A DNA stretch of 64,000 nt from Deinococcus hopiensis KR-140 (GTDB lineage: Bacteria; Deinococcota; Deinococci; Deinococcales; Deinococcaceae): assembly GCF_900176165.1 (NCBI RefSeq), contig NZ_FWWU01000009.1, positions 1 to 64,000 of the forward strand, given 5' to 3'. The notes beneath the pieces are model-generated. The model saw nothing but the letters and a program-made list of their open reading frames with translations, searched no databases and was not told where the DNA came from. Position numbers and translations under genes: made by a program. Position 1 is the stretch's first letter; every line of letters starts with the position of its first letter. Shown here piece after piece: positions 50,793-60,466 of the stretch.

Positions 50793-52010
50793 ATGACTAC
50801 ACCCGCTTCCCTCACCCCTCGCCCCGCCCTGCATACGCTGTTGAGGGACGCTACACCCAGCGCGTTTCTCAGCGGCCTGATCGCCATCCTGATTGGCTGG
50901 GCCGGGCCGAATGTGCTGATCTACGCGGTGGCGCAAAACGCACACCTCTCCCAGGGCACCGCGATGTCTTGGCTCTGGGCCCACGCGGTGCTGTGCGGGG
51001 CCGGCAGCGTGTATCTCAGCCTGCGCACCCGGACGCCCATCTTGCTCACATGGTCCACGCCGGGGATCGCCTTTCTCCTCACGGCGCTGCCGGGGACGCC
51101 CTTTCCGCAGGCGGTGGGGGCCTTCCTGATCTCGGGGGTTCTGGTGCTGCTGCTGGGCACCTTCCGGGCCCTCACCGGACTGATCGCGCGTATTCCCCCC
51201 CACCTCGCTGCCGCGCTGAACGCCGCCATCCTGCTGCCCTTCGCCTTCAAGGCCGTGACAGCCCTGGGCGCGCAGCCCGTGCTGGTGGGCGGCATGATGC
51301 TGGCCTTTTTCGCCTTGCGCCGCCTCGCGCCGCGCTGGGCCGTGGCGGGAGTGCTGCTCGTCGGCATGATCCTCAGCGCCGCGCTGGGCCTGCTGCATCC
51401 CGCGCCCGTCTCCTTTGCCCTCACCCGCCCCGAGGTGGTCGTGCCGCAGTTTACCTGGCAGGCCGCCGTGAACCTGGCGTTGCCGTTGACGCTGCTCGCC
51501 TTTACTGGGCAGTTCGTGCCGGGCTTCGCGGTGTTGAAGACTGCGGGGTACATGCCCGAACCTGCCCCGATCATCCGCACCTGTGGCGGCCTGAGCCTGG
51601 GCGCCGCGCTACTGGGCTGTCACAACCTGACGCTCGGCGCGATGATCACGAACGTGGTAATTGGCCCGGATGCCCACCCCGACGCGGACAAGAGGTATAC
51701 GGCGGGCGTGTTCGGGGGGCTGATCAACGTCCTTTTCGGCTTGTTCGCCGGGACATTCCTGCACCTGATGGGTCTGCTCCCCGCAGAGGCCATCGCCGCC
51801 CTGGCCGGGTTGGCCCTGCTGAACGCGATGGGCAGCGCGCTTCAGGCCGCCCTGCGGGAAGCGCCCGGTTCACTGGCCGCACCCGTGGTCCTGGCCGTGA
51901 CCCTTTCTGGCCTGAGCCTGCTGGGCATCGGGGCAGCGTTCTGGGGCATCATGGCAGGGCTGGGCGTCCACTTGGCTGAGCGGCAGCGCTCCCGTGAGGC
52001 CCGAGCGTGA
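50793..52010 (+). CDS. BenE-family benzoate/H+ symporter-like transporter
   Basis: A 405-aa inner-membrane protein with about 12 hydrophobic helices. Typical BenE-family segments include SGLIAILIGWAGPNVLIYAV, STPGIAFLLTA, ALNAAILLPFAFKAVTALG and LLGCHNLTLGAMITNVVIGP, and the acidic loop PDADKRYTAGVFGGLINVL. It imports an aromatic acid or related organic acid. The MocR partner suggests the substrate could be a PLP-related or amino compound instead. ATG 50793 has GGAGG 6 nt upstream. Confidence 0.93.
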   Translation: MTTPASLTPRPALHTLLRDATPSAFLSGLIAILIGWAGPNVLIYAVAQNAHLSQGTAMSWLWAHAVLCGAGSVYLSLRTRTPILLTWSTPGIAFLLTALPGTPFPQAVGAFLISGVLVLLLGTFRALTGLIARIPPHLAAALNAAILLPFAFKAVTALGAQPVLVGGMMLAFFALRRLAPRWAVAGVLLVGMILSAALGLLHPAPVSFALTRPEVVVPQFTWQAAVNLALPLTLLAFTGQFVPGFAVLKTAGYMPEPAPIIRTCGGLSLGAALLGCHNLTLGAMITNVVIGPDAHPDADKRYTAGVFGGLINVLFGLFAGTFLHLMGLLPAEAIAALAGLALLNAMGSALQAALREAPGSLAAPVVLAVTLSGLSLLGIGAAFWGIMAGLGVHLAERQRSREARA

Positions 52011-52105
52011 AGGTTGTGCCGGGGGCCCTTTCAGGCGGGCGTCAGCTCCGAGAGGCACGGTAAGAACAAAGACGCGTCCACCGGGACGTGCAGGAGGTTT
52101 TTTCC

Positions 52106-52675
52106 GTGCGTAGCCCCTTTTTTGCCCTGGCGCTCGGACTGGGCGCGGCCGGTGCGCAGACGGTCAGCGTCAATATCAGCGCTGGCGTGCAGTTTCCCCC
52201 CGCCGTCCAGACCGCCGCCAATCTCGTAAATCTGCTGAGTCAGGGCGTGCAGGTCACGTTCCTGAACGAGGCGGCGCAGCCCGTCGCTACACTCAATTCG
52301 GGTGGCGGCATCGTGGTCAAGTCCACTGTACCCACCGCCGGCCACCTCACCAACGTGCAGGTCATGACGCCCATTCCGGGAACTACCCAGGCGATTCGTG
52401 AGGTCTACCCGCTTGCCCAGCCCATCGCGCTGGCCCAAGTGACGTCTCCCCGGACCGTTCAGCCCCTCTCCACGTCCACCACTCCGGCCCGCCCTGTGGC
52501 CCCCGTCACTGCCCAGAGCATTCAGGTCAAAGCCGCCGACGGCCAGACCCGGCCACTGACGGGCGTTATGGGACGTCAGGCCGCGTGGGCGCGTGAGGGG
52601 CATCCCCACGGTGGCCCTCCCGGCCTGCAGAAAAAGCCGGGCAAGATGCCGCCTGGACAGAAGAAAAAGGGGTAG
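52106..52675 (+). CDS. Secreted protein of unknown function
   Basis: A 189-aa exported protein. GTG 52106 with AGGAGG 8 nt upstream gives a clean signal peptide (RSPFFALALGLGAAGAQT). The mature part has a Val/Ala/Pro-rich beta-like domain and a Lys/Pro/Gly-rich tail ending PGKMPPGQKKKG that could bind polyanions. No family recognised. An in-frame start 18 nt further upstream would spoil the signal peptide. Confidence 0.72.
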   Translation: MRSPFFALALGLGAAGAQTVSVNISAGVQFPPAVQTAANLVNLLSQGVQVTFLNEAAQPVATLNSGGGIVVKSTVPTAGHLTNVQVMTPIPGTTQAIREVYPLAQPIALAQVTSPRTVQPLSTSTTPARPVAPVTAQSIQVKAADGQTRPLTGVMGRQAAWAREGHPHGGPPGLQKKPGKMPPGQKKKG

Positions 52676-52695
52676 TCGGCAGAGGGCGGAGCGCT

Positions 52696-53256
52696 TCACG
52701 TCATAGGGACGGGGGCGCTCTTCATCGTATTCGCCTGTACCCACGCCCGGGCTGTTTCTTCCGGGTCTGGGCACGTCGTATCCAGGCGCAGGAGTGGCCC
52801 GTTGAGTTCCAGTGGGGTCCAGCAGGCGCTGGGAGGCAACTCGGCGTGATCGAAGGGCAGGTCAATATGGGGCCGGGCCCCAGAGGTCACGCGCTCCGTG
52901 TGTCGCCGCCGAAGTTCGTCCAGCGGAGCCTCGCAAAAGACCTGGAGGAGCCGCGCCTCACCTGCCAGCGCGTGAATTTTCGCTTCGCTCACCCCCCGGT
53001 GAAAGTGCGTCTCCAGCACGGCGCTTCCTCCCGCCGCCAGTACCACCGCCGCTACGCGATACAGCAGCTCAAAACTGAGCGGTCCAGCCTGGGTGTGGCT
53101 TAGGTCCGGCAGGTGACGGTGCAAGATTGCCTTGTAGTCGTCTTTCGTAACCAGTGGCCAACCCAGCCAGGGGGCGAGTTGTGAGGCGAGGTGCGTCTTG
53201 CCGGAAGCGGGCAGGCCGGAAATGACGAGCAGGGTGGGGGACACGTCCGCGAGCAT
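52696..53256 (-). CDS. P-loop kinase/ATPase (zeta-toxin-like fold)
   Basis: A 186-aa single-domain P-loop protein: LLVISGLPASGKTHLASQLA (Walker A near residue 18), an Asp pair in VTKDDYKAIL, and LQVFCEAPLDELRRRHTERV with the LID arginines. The family contains small-molecule and nucleotide kinases as well as zeta-toxin-like proteins; this one has no antitoxin partner. ATG 53256 is a reasonable start but no clear ribosome-binding site supports it; ATG 53280 is an alternative. Confidence 0.82.
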   Translation of the reverse strand: MLADVSPTLLVISGLPASGKTHLASQLAPWLGWPLVTKDDYKAILHRHLPDLSHTQAGPLSFELLYRVAAVVLAAGGSAVLETHFHRGVSEAKIHALAGEARLLQVFCEAPLDELRRRHTERVTSGARPHIDLPFDHAELPPSACWTPLELNGPLLRLDTTCPDPEETARAWVQANTMKSAPVPMT

Positions 53257-53692
53257 AGAGGGCGGACTTGGAGCGGCCATCCTCCCAAAGCTGGAGGACT
53301 GCAGCGCGGAGGGAGAAACACCCGCCCGGCCAAGACGGCCGGACGTCCCTTCAACAGAGAAAAATACCCGAATCTGCGCGTTACCGGGTGGTGTTTGGGC
53401 TGTTCCGCTGCATCCAAAAGCTGGACGAAAGCCATCTAAACACAGAAATGCCATCTGGGTGCGTGTTTTCCGGTTGCATACCCGTTCCTCCAGTAGATGG
53501 GCCATGCCCACCTGCCCGGCTGACCCTGGAAAATTTCACCGTCCCTGACGCGAACTGCCCGGGGCGGTCCTGCCTGGAGGTCACATCGGGGCTGAGAAAC
53601 ACCGATCTGGCCCTGCAGACGCAGACTTTTGTTCTGTGTTCCAACGGGGAGAGGTTTCAGGGTCGTGACGCACCCTGGCGGTGGATGAAGGG
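53257..53692. other. Intergenic region without recognised gene
   Basis: 436 bp between the kinase start and the IS1 remnant. No credible coding frame or RNA gene was found. It should contain the kinase promoter; no clear -10 was identified. Confidence 0.35.
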
Positions 53693-54394
53693 TCAGAGGA
53701 CGGTTTCGAGGTTGTCCTGATTCCGGGTAAAGGACAGACTTGTGCGTACCAAGTGGGGCAGTTTCAAGCGGAGCGTGGCGTGGAAGCCCCCGATATGCTG
53801 CGTTCCTTCAATGCGGTGGAGTGCTCCAAAGACGACCTCCTTGTCGGCAGCCAAGCGGTCTGTGTGCCAGACCGCAGCCAGGTAGGGCGAAGGCTTTGCC
53901 ACAGCCCAAACGTGCCCAGGGCGTTTCTTTGTCCACAACAGCAGCCGACAATGCGTCACGTGGCCTGGTCCATCGCCAGCCAGATCCAGAGGCGTCGGTC
54001 CTGACAGTCAACGAACGTGCATAACTCATCGCATTCCAGCACCAGCTTCGCTGGTGCTGGAATGCTCAAGCTTTTTTTAATGCAGGTTTCTCCTGATGAA
54101 TGCCGTGAGGAACAGTCTTCTTCAGTTTTTGGAGGTGCAGGCGAAACCACGAGCGACTGGCCCCAGTGACCCGGCAGACTCCGCGGTGGGAGAGGCGCCC
54201 GGTCAACAACTGGTCAACTTCGGCTTCTTTTTCTGGCGAGATCCGTTGCCAGTTGGGGTTGAGCGTGAATTGGTGAGGGATCTCGCCGCAGAGGGAGCGC
54301 CGCCTGCCGGTGTGGGCATGCCCATTTTTACGGTGTGGACGCCACTGCACTGCGGGCAGATGGGGTCGTTCACGCTCCGTGAAACACCTGTCAT
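53693..54394 (-). pseudogene. IS1-family transposase remnant
   Basis: Three minus-strand frames together spell an IS1 transposase. An N-terminal zinc-like segment carries NDPICPQCSGVHTVKMG. The InsA-type helix-turn-helix appears as GRLSHRGVCRVTGASRSWFR in another frame, and the InsB part appears as LVLECDELCTFVDCQDRR, IEGTQHIGGFHATLRLKLP and HLVRTSLSFTRNQDN in further frames. Several frameshifts make it non-functional. Its 5' side is interrupted close by the intact IS4-like element at 54425. Confidence 0.8.
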
Positions 54395-54424
54395 ACGCCG
54401 GAAGCCACGATATTCAAACTGCAT

Positions 54425-55799
54425 TTGAAAGGCGGACAAAATTCATTGAGGGCCGAGAAGCCTGTCTATGACGGTTTTTTCGGATGGATGTTGCATCGAT
54501 TGGCGGGTGGTGTGCCGGGTGAGGTACGCAGCGCACAAGCGCTGTCGTCCCAGCAAGATGGTCTTCTTGCCCGGTGGTCGATTCTTGTGGGGGACAGCGC
54601 CACCAAGATGAGCGAGCAGCTTCACTTCCGGTGTCTCTACCGTCTCGCCGAGGGTGAAGACAAAGGCAGCGGCGAGCCAGGCCATGGCGACCAGGGTGCG
54701 CAGCGCTTCGAACTGCAGGACACGAACCTGTTCCCATCCCAGCGCGGTTTTGGTCCAGGAAAAGACGTCTTTGGTGCTCCAGCGTCTCAGGTACAGTCGC
54801 ACGACCTGCCCGGCGTGAACGCCGGGCGAGACGGGCAAGCTGGTGAGCAGGGTCCAGCCCTGTTGTTCGCCTTTGGGCCGTGTGGGGAAGTGCAGATGGA
54901 GCGCGTGCACTTGGAGTTTGCCCTCGTCCACCCAGATCTCCTGCGCCCGGCGCTCCGCTCGGGTCGGCCGCCAGCTGGGCTTCCCCTCCCGCAGGACGGG
55001 GCGGGACATCGCGAAGGTGTGTGATACGGGAGCAAGCTGCAGCGCAGCTTGCAGGGCCCGGTTTTCCCCCGTGGGCTGCAGACGAACGCGCCGCTCAACA
55101 TGCTGTGCACGAATGACGAAATCGACCTTGAGCCGCCTCCGTCGCTTCAAGACCTTCAGGTCATCGAAGCCCCGGTCCAGGACAAAGATGATGCGCACCA
55201 CACCCACTTCGCGCAGTGACCGCGTGATCTGCCTCAACGCTTCGAGCACGACCGCGTTCTCACTCAAAAAACCAGGACTCCGCGTGCTGTACGTGCGGTG
55301 ATACAGCAGGCTTTGACGCCCGTCGGGCGTCAGCGCGATGGCGTTGAGGGTGTGGTATCCAGGAACGAGGTTGCCCTTCAGATCCCGCACCACATCCAGA
55401 TGTTCCAGTTTCTGACTGTGGGGCTTGCGGAGGTCTGAGCCATCGAGAATGACCACCACTTCCGCCTCGCCTGCGACACGCTCTGCTCCCTGGGTCTGGA
55501 GCTGCTCGGTCAACGTCTCCGCATTCAGCTCGGTCCGCTGATTCTGGTGATGAATCAACCGTCGCAACCGGCGCTCAGCATGGGCGGTCACACCCAGCGC
55601 GGGTGTGACCCGGGCCATCTGCCGTACCCGTGTTGACCCACTCGCCAGGATCCCAGCGACCGCGCCGCAGAACCCCGCAAAGAGCCGTCGATCACCAAAC
55701 AGACTCCGATACGGCTGGACAAAAGCATCGAGTCCAGCCACTTCCACCGGCGCTGACACCCTCATCCCCTGAATATGCAGACTTTTGTCCGGCTTTCAA
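54425..55799 (-). mobile_element. IS4-like insertion sequence, intact, with target duplication
   Basis: A 1375-bp element with 17-bp terminal inverted repeats TTGAAAGGCGGACAAAA (left) and, reversed, TTGAAAGCCGGACAAAA (right), one mismatch. It is flanked by a direct 7-bp duplication ACTGCAT (54418-54424 and 55800-55806). It carries one transposase gene. The right flank leads directly into promoter-terminator module D, whose upstream TGCATAA overlaps the target duplication. The intact frame and duplication suggest recent insertion. Confidence 0.9.
54443..55765 (-). CDS. IS4-family DDE transposase
   Basis: A 440-aa transposase. Acidic residues of the catalytic triad: Asp in VVILDGSDLRKPHSQK, Asp in IIFVLDRGFDDLKVL, and the C-terminal signature YLRRWSTKDVFSWTK, where the usual Glu of Y-x2-R-x3-E-x6-K is shifted one place to Asp while the R-to-K spacing is kept. 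The same variation occurs in the frameshifted copy at 9.7-11 kb. It occupies nearly the whole element (54425-55799). Confidence 0.92.
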   Translation of the reverse strand: MRVSAPVEVAGLDAFVQPYRSLFGDRRLFAGFCGAVAGILASGSTRVRQMARVTPALGVTAHAERRLRRLIHHQNQRTELNAETLTEQLQTQGAERVAGEAEVVVILDGSDLRKPHSQKLEHLDVVRDLKGNLVPGYHTLNAIALTPDGRQSLLYHRTYSTRSPGFLSENAVVLEALRQITRSLREVGVVRIIFVLDRGFDDLKVLKRRRRLKVDFVIRAQHVERRVRLQPTGENRALQAALQLAPVSHTFAMSRPVLREGKPSWRPTRAERRAQEIWVDEGKLQVHALHLHFPTRPKGEQQGWTLLTSLPVSPGVHAGQVVRLYLRRWSTKDVFSWTKTALGWEQVRVLQFEALRTLVAMAWLAAAFVFTLGETVETPEVKLLAHLGGAVPHKNRPPGKKTILLGRQRLCAAYLTRHTTRQSMQHPSEKTVIDRLLGPQ

Positions 55800-55803
55800 A
55801 CTG

Positions 55804-55872
55804 CATAACTTGACTTCCCGTGCATTCCACGCTATTCTTTTGGACATCACCGCCCAGAGAGGCGGCTTTTTT
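55804..55872 (+). repeat. Promoter-terminator module D
   Basis: CATAAC, -35 TTGACT (55810-55815), 17-nt spacer, -10 TATTCT (55833-55838), 11 nt, hairpin CCGCC/GGCGG (55850-55854, 55861-55865), T6 (55867-55872). It abuts the intact IS element. The downstream phosphoesterase gene has its own leaderless promoter 120 bp further on, so the module is not its leader. Confidence 0.75.
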
Positions 55873-55994
55873 GTTGTTCTGTTTCGGTGGACCTCCACCG
55901 CCACTACGTTGAACTGGGGGAAACGGCATCCTGATCCGTTTCCCGTGGTTGCCCCTGATAGGGGAGATGTGGCCCCGGTTACACCATGACCCGC

Positions 55995-56000
55995 TATGAT
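55995..56000 (+). promoter_or_regulatory. Leaderless -10 box deciding the phosphoesterase start
   Basis: TATGAT lies 6 nt before GTG 56007, favouring that GTG over ATG 55986. Confidence 0.6.
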
Positions 56001-56006
56001 GCAGGG

Positions 56007-56759
<753 letters not shown>

Positions 56760-56799
56760 GCTGGGGGGGAACACGGGGCGCGCCGACGCCCCGGCGGCC

Positions 56800-57732
56800 G
56801 TGACGGCCGCCCTGCTCCACGGGCCCCTGCTGGAACAGACCGGCAGTTTCCGGGGCAACGCCCTGCTGCTCACCGGGCCCGCCCAGGTGGGCAAGCGGGA
56901 CGTGGCCCTCGCGGTGGCGGCGCAGCACAACTGCTCCGGCACGCGCGGGGTGTACGGCGAAGCCTGCGGAACCTGCCCGTCTTGCCGGGCGCTTGCCATG
57001 GGGGCACACCCGGACCTCCTGACGGTCGAGCCCCGTGCCACGACGACCACGGGCAAGGCGGCGCGGCGCAAGATCATTCCCATCGGGGTGATCCTGGCGG
57101 GACGTGACAAGAACCGCGAGTACGAGACGCACGTGTTCGAGTTCCTGGAGGTTCGCCCCACCTTTCGCCGCAGGGTGGTGGTGGTTGCTGGGGCTGAATA
57201 CCTCGGGCCTGAGGCCGCCAACGCCCTGCTGAAGCTGGTGGAGGAGCCTCCGCACGGCGCACTGTTCGTCTTTCTGGCCGAGGACCTGCGCGCGGTGCTG
57301 CCCACCATCGTCAGCCGCAGCGCCCGTCTCGGCGTGATGCCTGCCCCGGACCGCGCCCTGGAACGCGCACTAACGCTGGCGGGGGAAGCGGCAGACCCCG
57401 AACTTATCGCCTTCGCAGCCGGGCGCGCGGGCGTGATGGCCGAACGCGAGGCCGTACGCGGCGCCCTGACCGACGCCAGAGAGTTCACAGACACCCTCGA
57501 AAGCGGCCTGTTGCCCGCCCTGGACGCTGCTGGGGCGCTGGAAAAGAACTGGGATGCCACCTGGCACCCCGAGGCGCTGCGTTTCATCTGGCGAGCCCGC
57601 CCTCCGCACGAACGCGCACGCGCCGACGCCGCCCTTGAAGCGTTGCGGGCAGCCCTGGAAGCCTACGCCAACCCCAGCCTCAGCTTTCAGGTCTTTGCCC
57701 TGCGCGTGCGGGAAGCGTTTGGACTCGGGTAG
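56800..57732 (+). CDS. holB: DNA polymerase III delta-prime subunit (HolB)
   Basis: Clamp-loader subunit. Readable from GTG 56800 as 310 aa: NALLLTGPAQVGKRDVALAV (P-loop-like), a zinc finger CSGTRGVYGEACGTCPSCRA, HPDLLTVEP, VVVVAGAEYLGPEAANALLK and KLVEEPPHGALFVFLAED. The natural start is probably ATG 56756, overlapping the phosphoesterase stop, but the G7 tract at 56762-56768 puts that ATG out of frame by one base. An eighth G would restore a start encoding MSWGGNTG. Either a sequencing error, a slippage site or an alternate start is involved. Confidence 0.85.
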   Translation: MTAALLHGPLLEQTGSFRGNALLLTGPAQVGKRDVALAVAAQHNCSGTRGVYGEACGTCPSCRALAMGAHPDLLTVEPRATTTTGKAARRKIIPIGVILAGRDKNREYETHVFEFLEVRPTFRRRVVVVAGAEYLGPEAANALLKLVEEPPHGALFVFLAEDLRAVLPTIVSRSARLGVMPAPDRALERALTLAGEAADPELIAFAAGRAGVMAEREAVRGALTDAREFTDTLESGLLPALDAAGALEKNWDATWHPEALRFIWRARPPHERARADAALEALRAALEAYANPSLSFQVFALRVREAFGLG

Positions 57733-57748
57733 TTCGGATGGCGGCCGT

Positions 57749-57754
57749 TACACT
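57749..57754 (+). promoter_or_regulatory. Leaderless -10 box of MBL gene
   Basis: TACACT lies 6 nt before ATG 57761. Confidence 0.55.
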
Positions 57755-57760
57755 CCATCC

Positions 57761-58420
57761 ATGACCCAGCCTCTCAACGTCCAGCCCAGGCAACACGGCG
57801 CAGCGCAGGTGTGGACCCTGCCCACCGGACCCCTACAGGAAAACGCAGTACTCGTGGCGGGGCAAAGCGGCGGAGGCTTCCTCATTGATCCCGGCGACGA
57901 GCCCGGGCGGGTGCTGGCGCTCGTGCGGGGAGCGGGTGTGACGGTGCGGGGCATTCTGCTGACCCACGCGCACTTTGACCATATCGGAGCGGTGCAGCCG
58001 GTGCGGGAGGCGCTCGGAGTCTCCGTGTTCCTCCACCCGGGGGATCTGCCCCTCTACCGCCTTGGCGAGGTCACGGCGTCCCGCTGGAACCTGCCCTTCA
58101 TGCAGCCCGCTGATCCCGAATCCAGCATCGAACAGGGCCAGACCTTCAGCGCTGGAGGCGTGACCCTTACGGCCCGCGAACTGCCCGGCCACGCCCCCGG
58201 TCACGTCGTCTTCGTGGGTGACGGCTTTGTCGTGGCGGGAGACACCCTCTTTCAGGGCAGTATCGGGCGGACCGACCTGCCGGGGGGCGACCACGGGCAG
58301 CTGATCGCCGGAATCGGGCGAGAACTGCTGAGCTTGCCCGACGACACCGCTGTGTACCCGGGCCACGGTCCGGCCACCACCATCGGGGCCGAGCGGCGCA
58401 CCAACCCCTTTCTACGGTGA
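57761..58420 (+). CDS. Metallo-beta-lactamase-fold hydrolase (glyoxalase II-like)
   Basis: A 219-aa MBL-fold enzyme: QENAVLVAGQSGGGFLIDPG opening, the zinc motif LTHAHFDHIGAVQPV (HxHxDH), ELPGHAPGHVVFVGDGFVVA (third His), GDTLFQGSIGRTDLPGGDHG and the final VYPGHGPATTIGAE. Relatives hydrolyse thioesters such as S-lactoyl-thiols or act on other small substrates; bacillithiol as the thiol carrier is plausible here given bshB1 elsewhere in the window. Confidence 0.92.
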   Translation: MTQPLNVQPRQHGAAQVWTLPTGPLQENAVLVAGQSGGGFLIDPGDEPGRVLALVRGAGVTVRGILLTHAHFDHIGAVQPVREALGVSVFLHPGDLPLYRLGEVTASRWNLPFMQPADPESSIEQGQTFSAGGVTLTARELPGHAPGHVVFVGDGFVVAGDTLFQGSIGRTDLPGGDHGQLIAGIGRELLSLPDDTAVYPGHGPATTIGAERRTNPFLR

Positions 58421-58547
58421 GGAGGCGCATCTGGCTTCAGGTCGCCCTACACTTTGTCGCTCCTGGTTCCCTCGCTGTGCCCGTTGCGGCGTACCTTGAG
58501 GCCATGACGAGCGCTCCGCAGCATGTTCGCTTCCGGCGGGCAGCCTG

Positions 58548-59219
58548 ATGCCGGGAATGGGAGGAGGCCCTGGAGCCGTGGCCCCAGGCCTCAGAGACGT
58601 GAGCTACAGCACAAACGCAGCCAACGCGCTAATTCACCTCTACCGCGCGGAGGTGGGCAAGATGACGGCCTACCGCCAGCGCCTCGACATGACCACCAAC
58701 TGGTCCGTGGTCACCACTGCCGGCCTTGCCAGCTTCGCCCTCGGAGATCCCAACAACAGCCACGCCACCTTCCTATTCGCCATGTTCATGAACTATTTTT
58801 TTCTACGACTCGAAGCCCGGCGTTTCCGCACCTACGAGATTGCCCGGCACCGCGTACGTATCATGGAACGCTTCTTCTACCCGGCCATGCTGGGAGACCG
58901 GGTGGACCCCGGCTGGCACCACCTGCTGCTGGCGGAACTGAGTAAGCCGCGCAGCCCCATGAGCCGTGCCGACGCGCTGGGATGGCGGCTGAACCGCAAT
59001 TACCTGTGGATCTATACGGCGGTGTTATTGGCGTGGTTCGCCAAGCTGGACCTTGCCCAGCCCAAGGGGTGGGTGCTGGAGTTCCCAGAGGCCCTGTCGC
59101 TGGCCGACATCGGCAACTTTCCGGGGTGGCTGGTCTTTGCGGGCGTCTTCGTGTTCTACGCCTTCCTCATTGTGCTTGCCATCCGCGCGGCGCGGATGTA
59201 TCCGCTGGAAGAGGGGTAG
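58548..59219 (+). CDS. DUF2270-family membrane protein
   Basis: A 223-aa protein matching the DUF2270 pattern: ANALIHLYRAEVGKMTAYRQ then a transmembrane pair near residues 55-85 (FLFAMFMNYFFLRLEARRFR), a cytosolic arm with RIMERFFYPAMLGDRVDPGW, and two C-terminal helices (LWIYTAVLLAWFAKLDL and WLVFAGVFVFYAFLIVLAIR). Function unknown. The start is only weakly supported by a nearby GGCGGGC. Confidence 0.82.
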   Translation: MPGMGGGPGAVAPGLRDVSYSTNAANALIHLYRAEVGKMTAYRQRLDMTTNWSVVTTAGLASFALGDPNNSHATFLFAMFMNYFFLRLEARRFRTYEIARHRVRIMERFFYPAMLGDRVDPGWHHLLLAELSKPRSPMSRADALGWRLNRNYLWIYTAVLLAWFAKLDLAQPKGWVLEFPEALSLADIGNFPGWLVFAGVFVFYAFLIVLAIRAARMYPLEEG

Positions 59220-59239
59220 GAGTCCGGTGGCGGATGGAC

Positions 59240-60055
59240 TCACCCGGGCCCGTCTTTTCCCTCTGCCACTGCCGGGAGGGCCAGCACCTTCCGCACCTGC
59301 CCTTCCCGCCACACCTGCACGCTTGCCAGCAGGAACGCCTGTCCGGGCAGGCTCCAGAGGTAGACCTTCGGGCGGTGCAACGCCAAGCACACGCCCAGGG
59401 CGAGGAGCTGCGTGCTGAGGCCCAGGTTCACCGCCACGCGGTTGATAGCGCGCGGCGTATAGGCGAGGCGCTGTTCGGGGCTGGGTGGGCCGCCCGTCAC
59501 GGCGATTAGCCGCCGCTCGAACAGGGCGTCCAGTACCCGCTCCTGCGGCGTGAAGTAAGCGGCGTACGCGAGTTTCAGGGCCGCCAGCACGCGGGCGTCG
59601 TCCTCATGGGAAGCGGGTGGCGAGCGAAACACCTCGTCCCGAGCGGCGCGGTGGTCGCGCTCCCACAGGTAGTCGACGGTCAGCACGAGGCTCAGCAGCG
59701 CGGTAAGCGGCAGGCCCCAGCGTCCAGCCAGACCCACCAGTACCGCGGCGTTGACCAGGACGTCTCCCTCCGAGTCGAGGTAACGTCCCGTCTCGGTGGT
59801 CTGGGCGGTGGCGCGGGCCAGCTGACCGTCAAGGTTGTCAAGCAGCGTCTTGACCTGCAGCAGCACGGCGGGCGTGACGTGGTGTCCCCGGCGCAGCAAC
59901 GCGCCGGCGAACACACCCAGCGCCGTGTGCGTCACGACGATGTGGAGGGGATTGACCCGGCAGCGGGCCAGGGGCGGCACCAGCCGCTCGGCCAGGGGCC
60001 GGAAGAGACGTTCGGCAGCCCATTCACGGGCGGGGCGGGCCTTGCCGTGCGTCAA
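59240..60055 (-). CDS. CDP-alcohol phosphatidyltransferase-family protein
   Basis: A 271-aa membrane enzyme with the complete family signature D-x2-DG-x2-AR-x8-G-x3-D-x3-D, found as DNLDGQLARATAQTTETG and continuing RYLDSEGD around residues 92-118. Several hydrophobic helices follow (VLVNAAVLVGLAGRWGLPL; LLALGVCLALHR). It transfers a phosphoalcohol head group in phospholipid synthesis; the substrate cannot be assigned. TTG 60055 with GAGG upstream. It is the third gene of a minus-strand set. Confidence 0.9.
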   Translation of the reverse strand: MTHGKARPAREWAAERLFRPLAERLVPPLARCRVNPLHIVVTHTALGVFAGALLRRGHHVTPAVLLQVKTLLDNLDGQLARATAQTTETGRYLDSEGDVLVNAAVLVGLAGRWGLPLTALLSLVLTVDYLWERDHRAARDEVFRSPPASHEDDARVLAALKLAYAAYFTPQERVLDALFERRLIAVTGGPPSPEQRLAYTPRAINRVAVNLGLSTQLLALGVCLALHRPKVYLWSLPGQAFLLASVQVWREGQVRKVLALPAVAEGKDGPG

Positions 60056-60064
60056 GGGCGGCCT

Positions 60065-60466
60065 CTAGCGGCGTCCACCACGCGGGGGGGACTTGCGGAC
60101 ACCCGCGTAACGGTTGCGCTCACGGCGGCGCTCGGCGCGGGCCTGAGACTGGGCCTGCTGGGACTGGGTCTGTTGACCGCGGGCAACGGGTGAACCCATC
60201 CGCGATGGGGTGAAGGTGTCCACCGTCATAAAGCGGAAGAGGGGCACGTACAGCGCCAGCACGAACAGCATGGTGCCCCACCAGGTATTCAGGTATGGCC
60301 CCAGCCCCAGCAGGTGCAGCAGTCCCGAGGCCAGCATCGCCACCACCATGAACGCCAGCAGCCGAACGAGCATCCGCGTGAGCTTGCGGCGGCTGAAGCC
60401 CGGCTCGGGGTCCGGCGTCATCAACGAGCGCCACCACCCAGGAACGTTGAGGGCGGGGCGGGTCAA
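60065..60466 (-). CDS. Small membrane protein of unknown function
   Basis: A 133-aa protein with two transmembrane helices (about residues 30-50 and 56-76: LLAFMVVAMLASGLLHLL and LNTWWGTMLFVLALYVPLF) and a Gln/Arg-rich basic tail SQARAERRRERNR. TTG 60466 overlaps the stop of the upstream gene by TTGA. No family assigned; it may be a membrane partner of the lipid-synthesis gene downstream. Confidence 0.72.
   Translation of the reverse strand: MTRPALNVPGWWRSLMTPDPEPGFSRRKLTRMLVRLLAFMVVAMLASGLLHLLGLGPYLNTWWGTMLFVLALYVPLFRFMTVDTFTPSRMGSPVARGQQTQSQQAQSQARAERRRERNRYAGVRKSPPRGGRR

Noticed and set aside
55804..55872. Module D as promoter of the phosphoesterase gene
   Set aside because: The terminator lies before the gene, and TATGAT at 55995 fits a separate leaderless start at GTG 56007.
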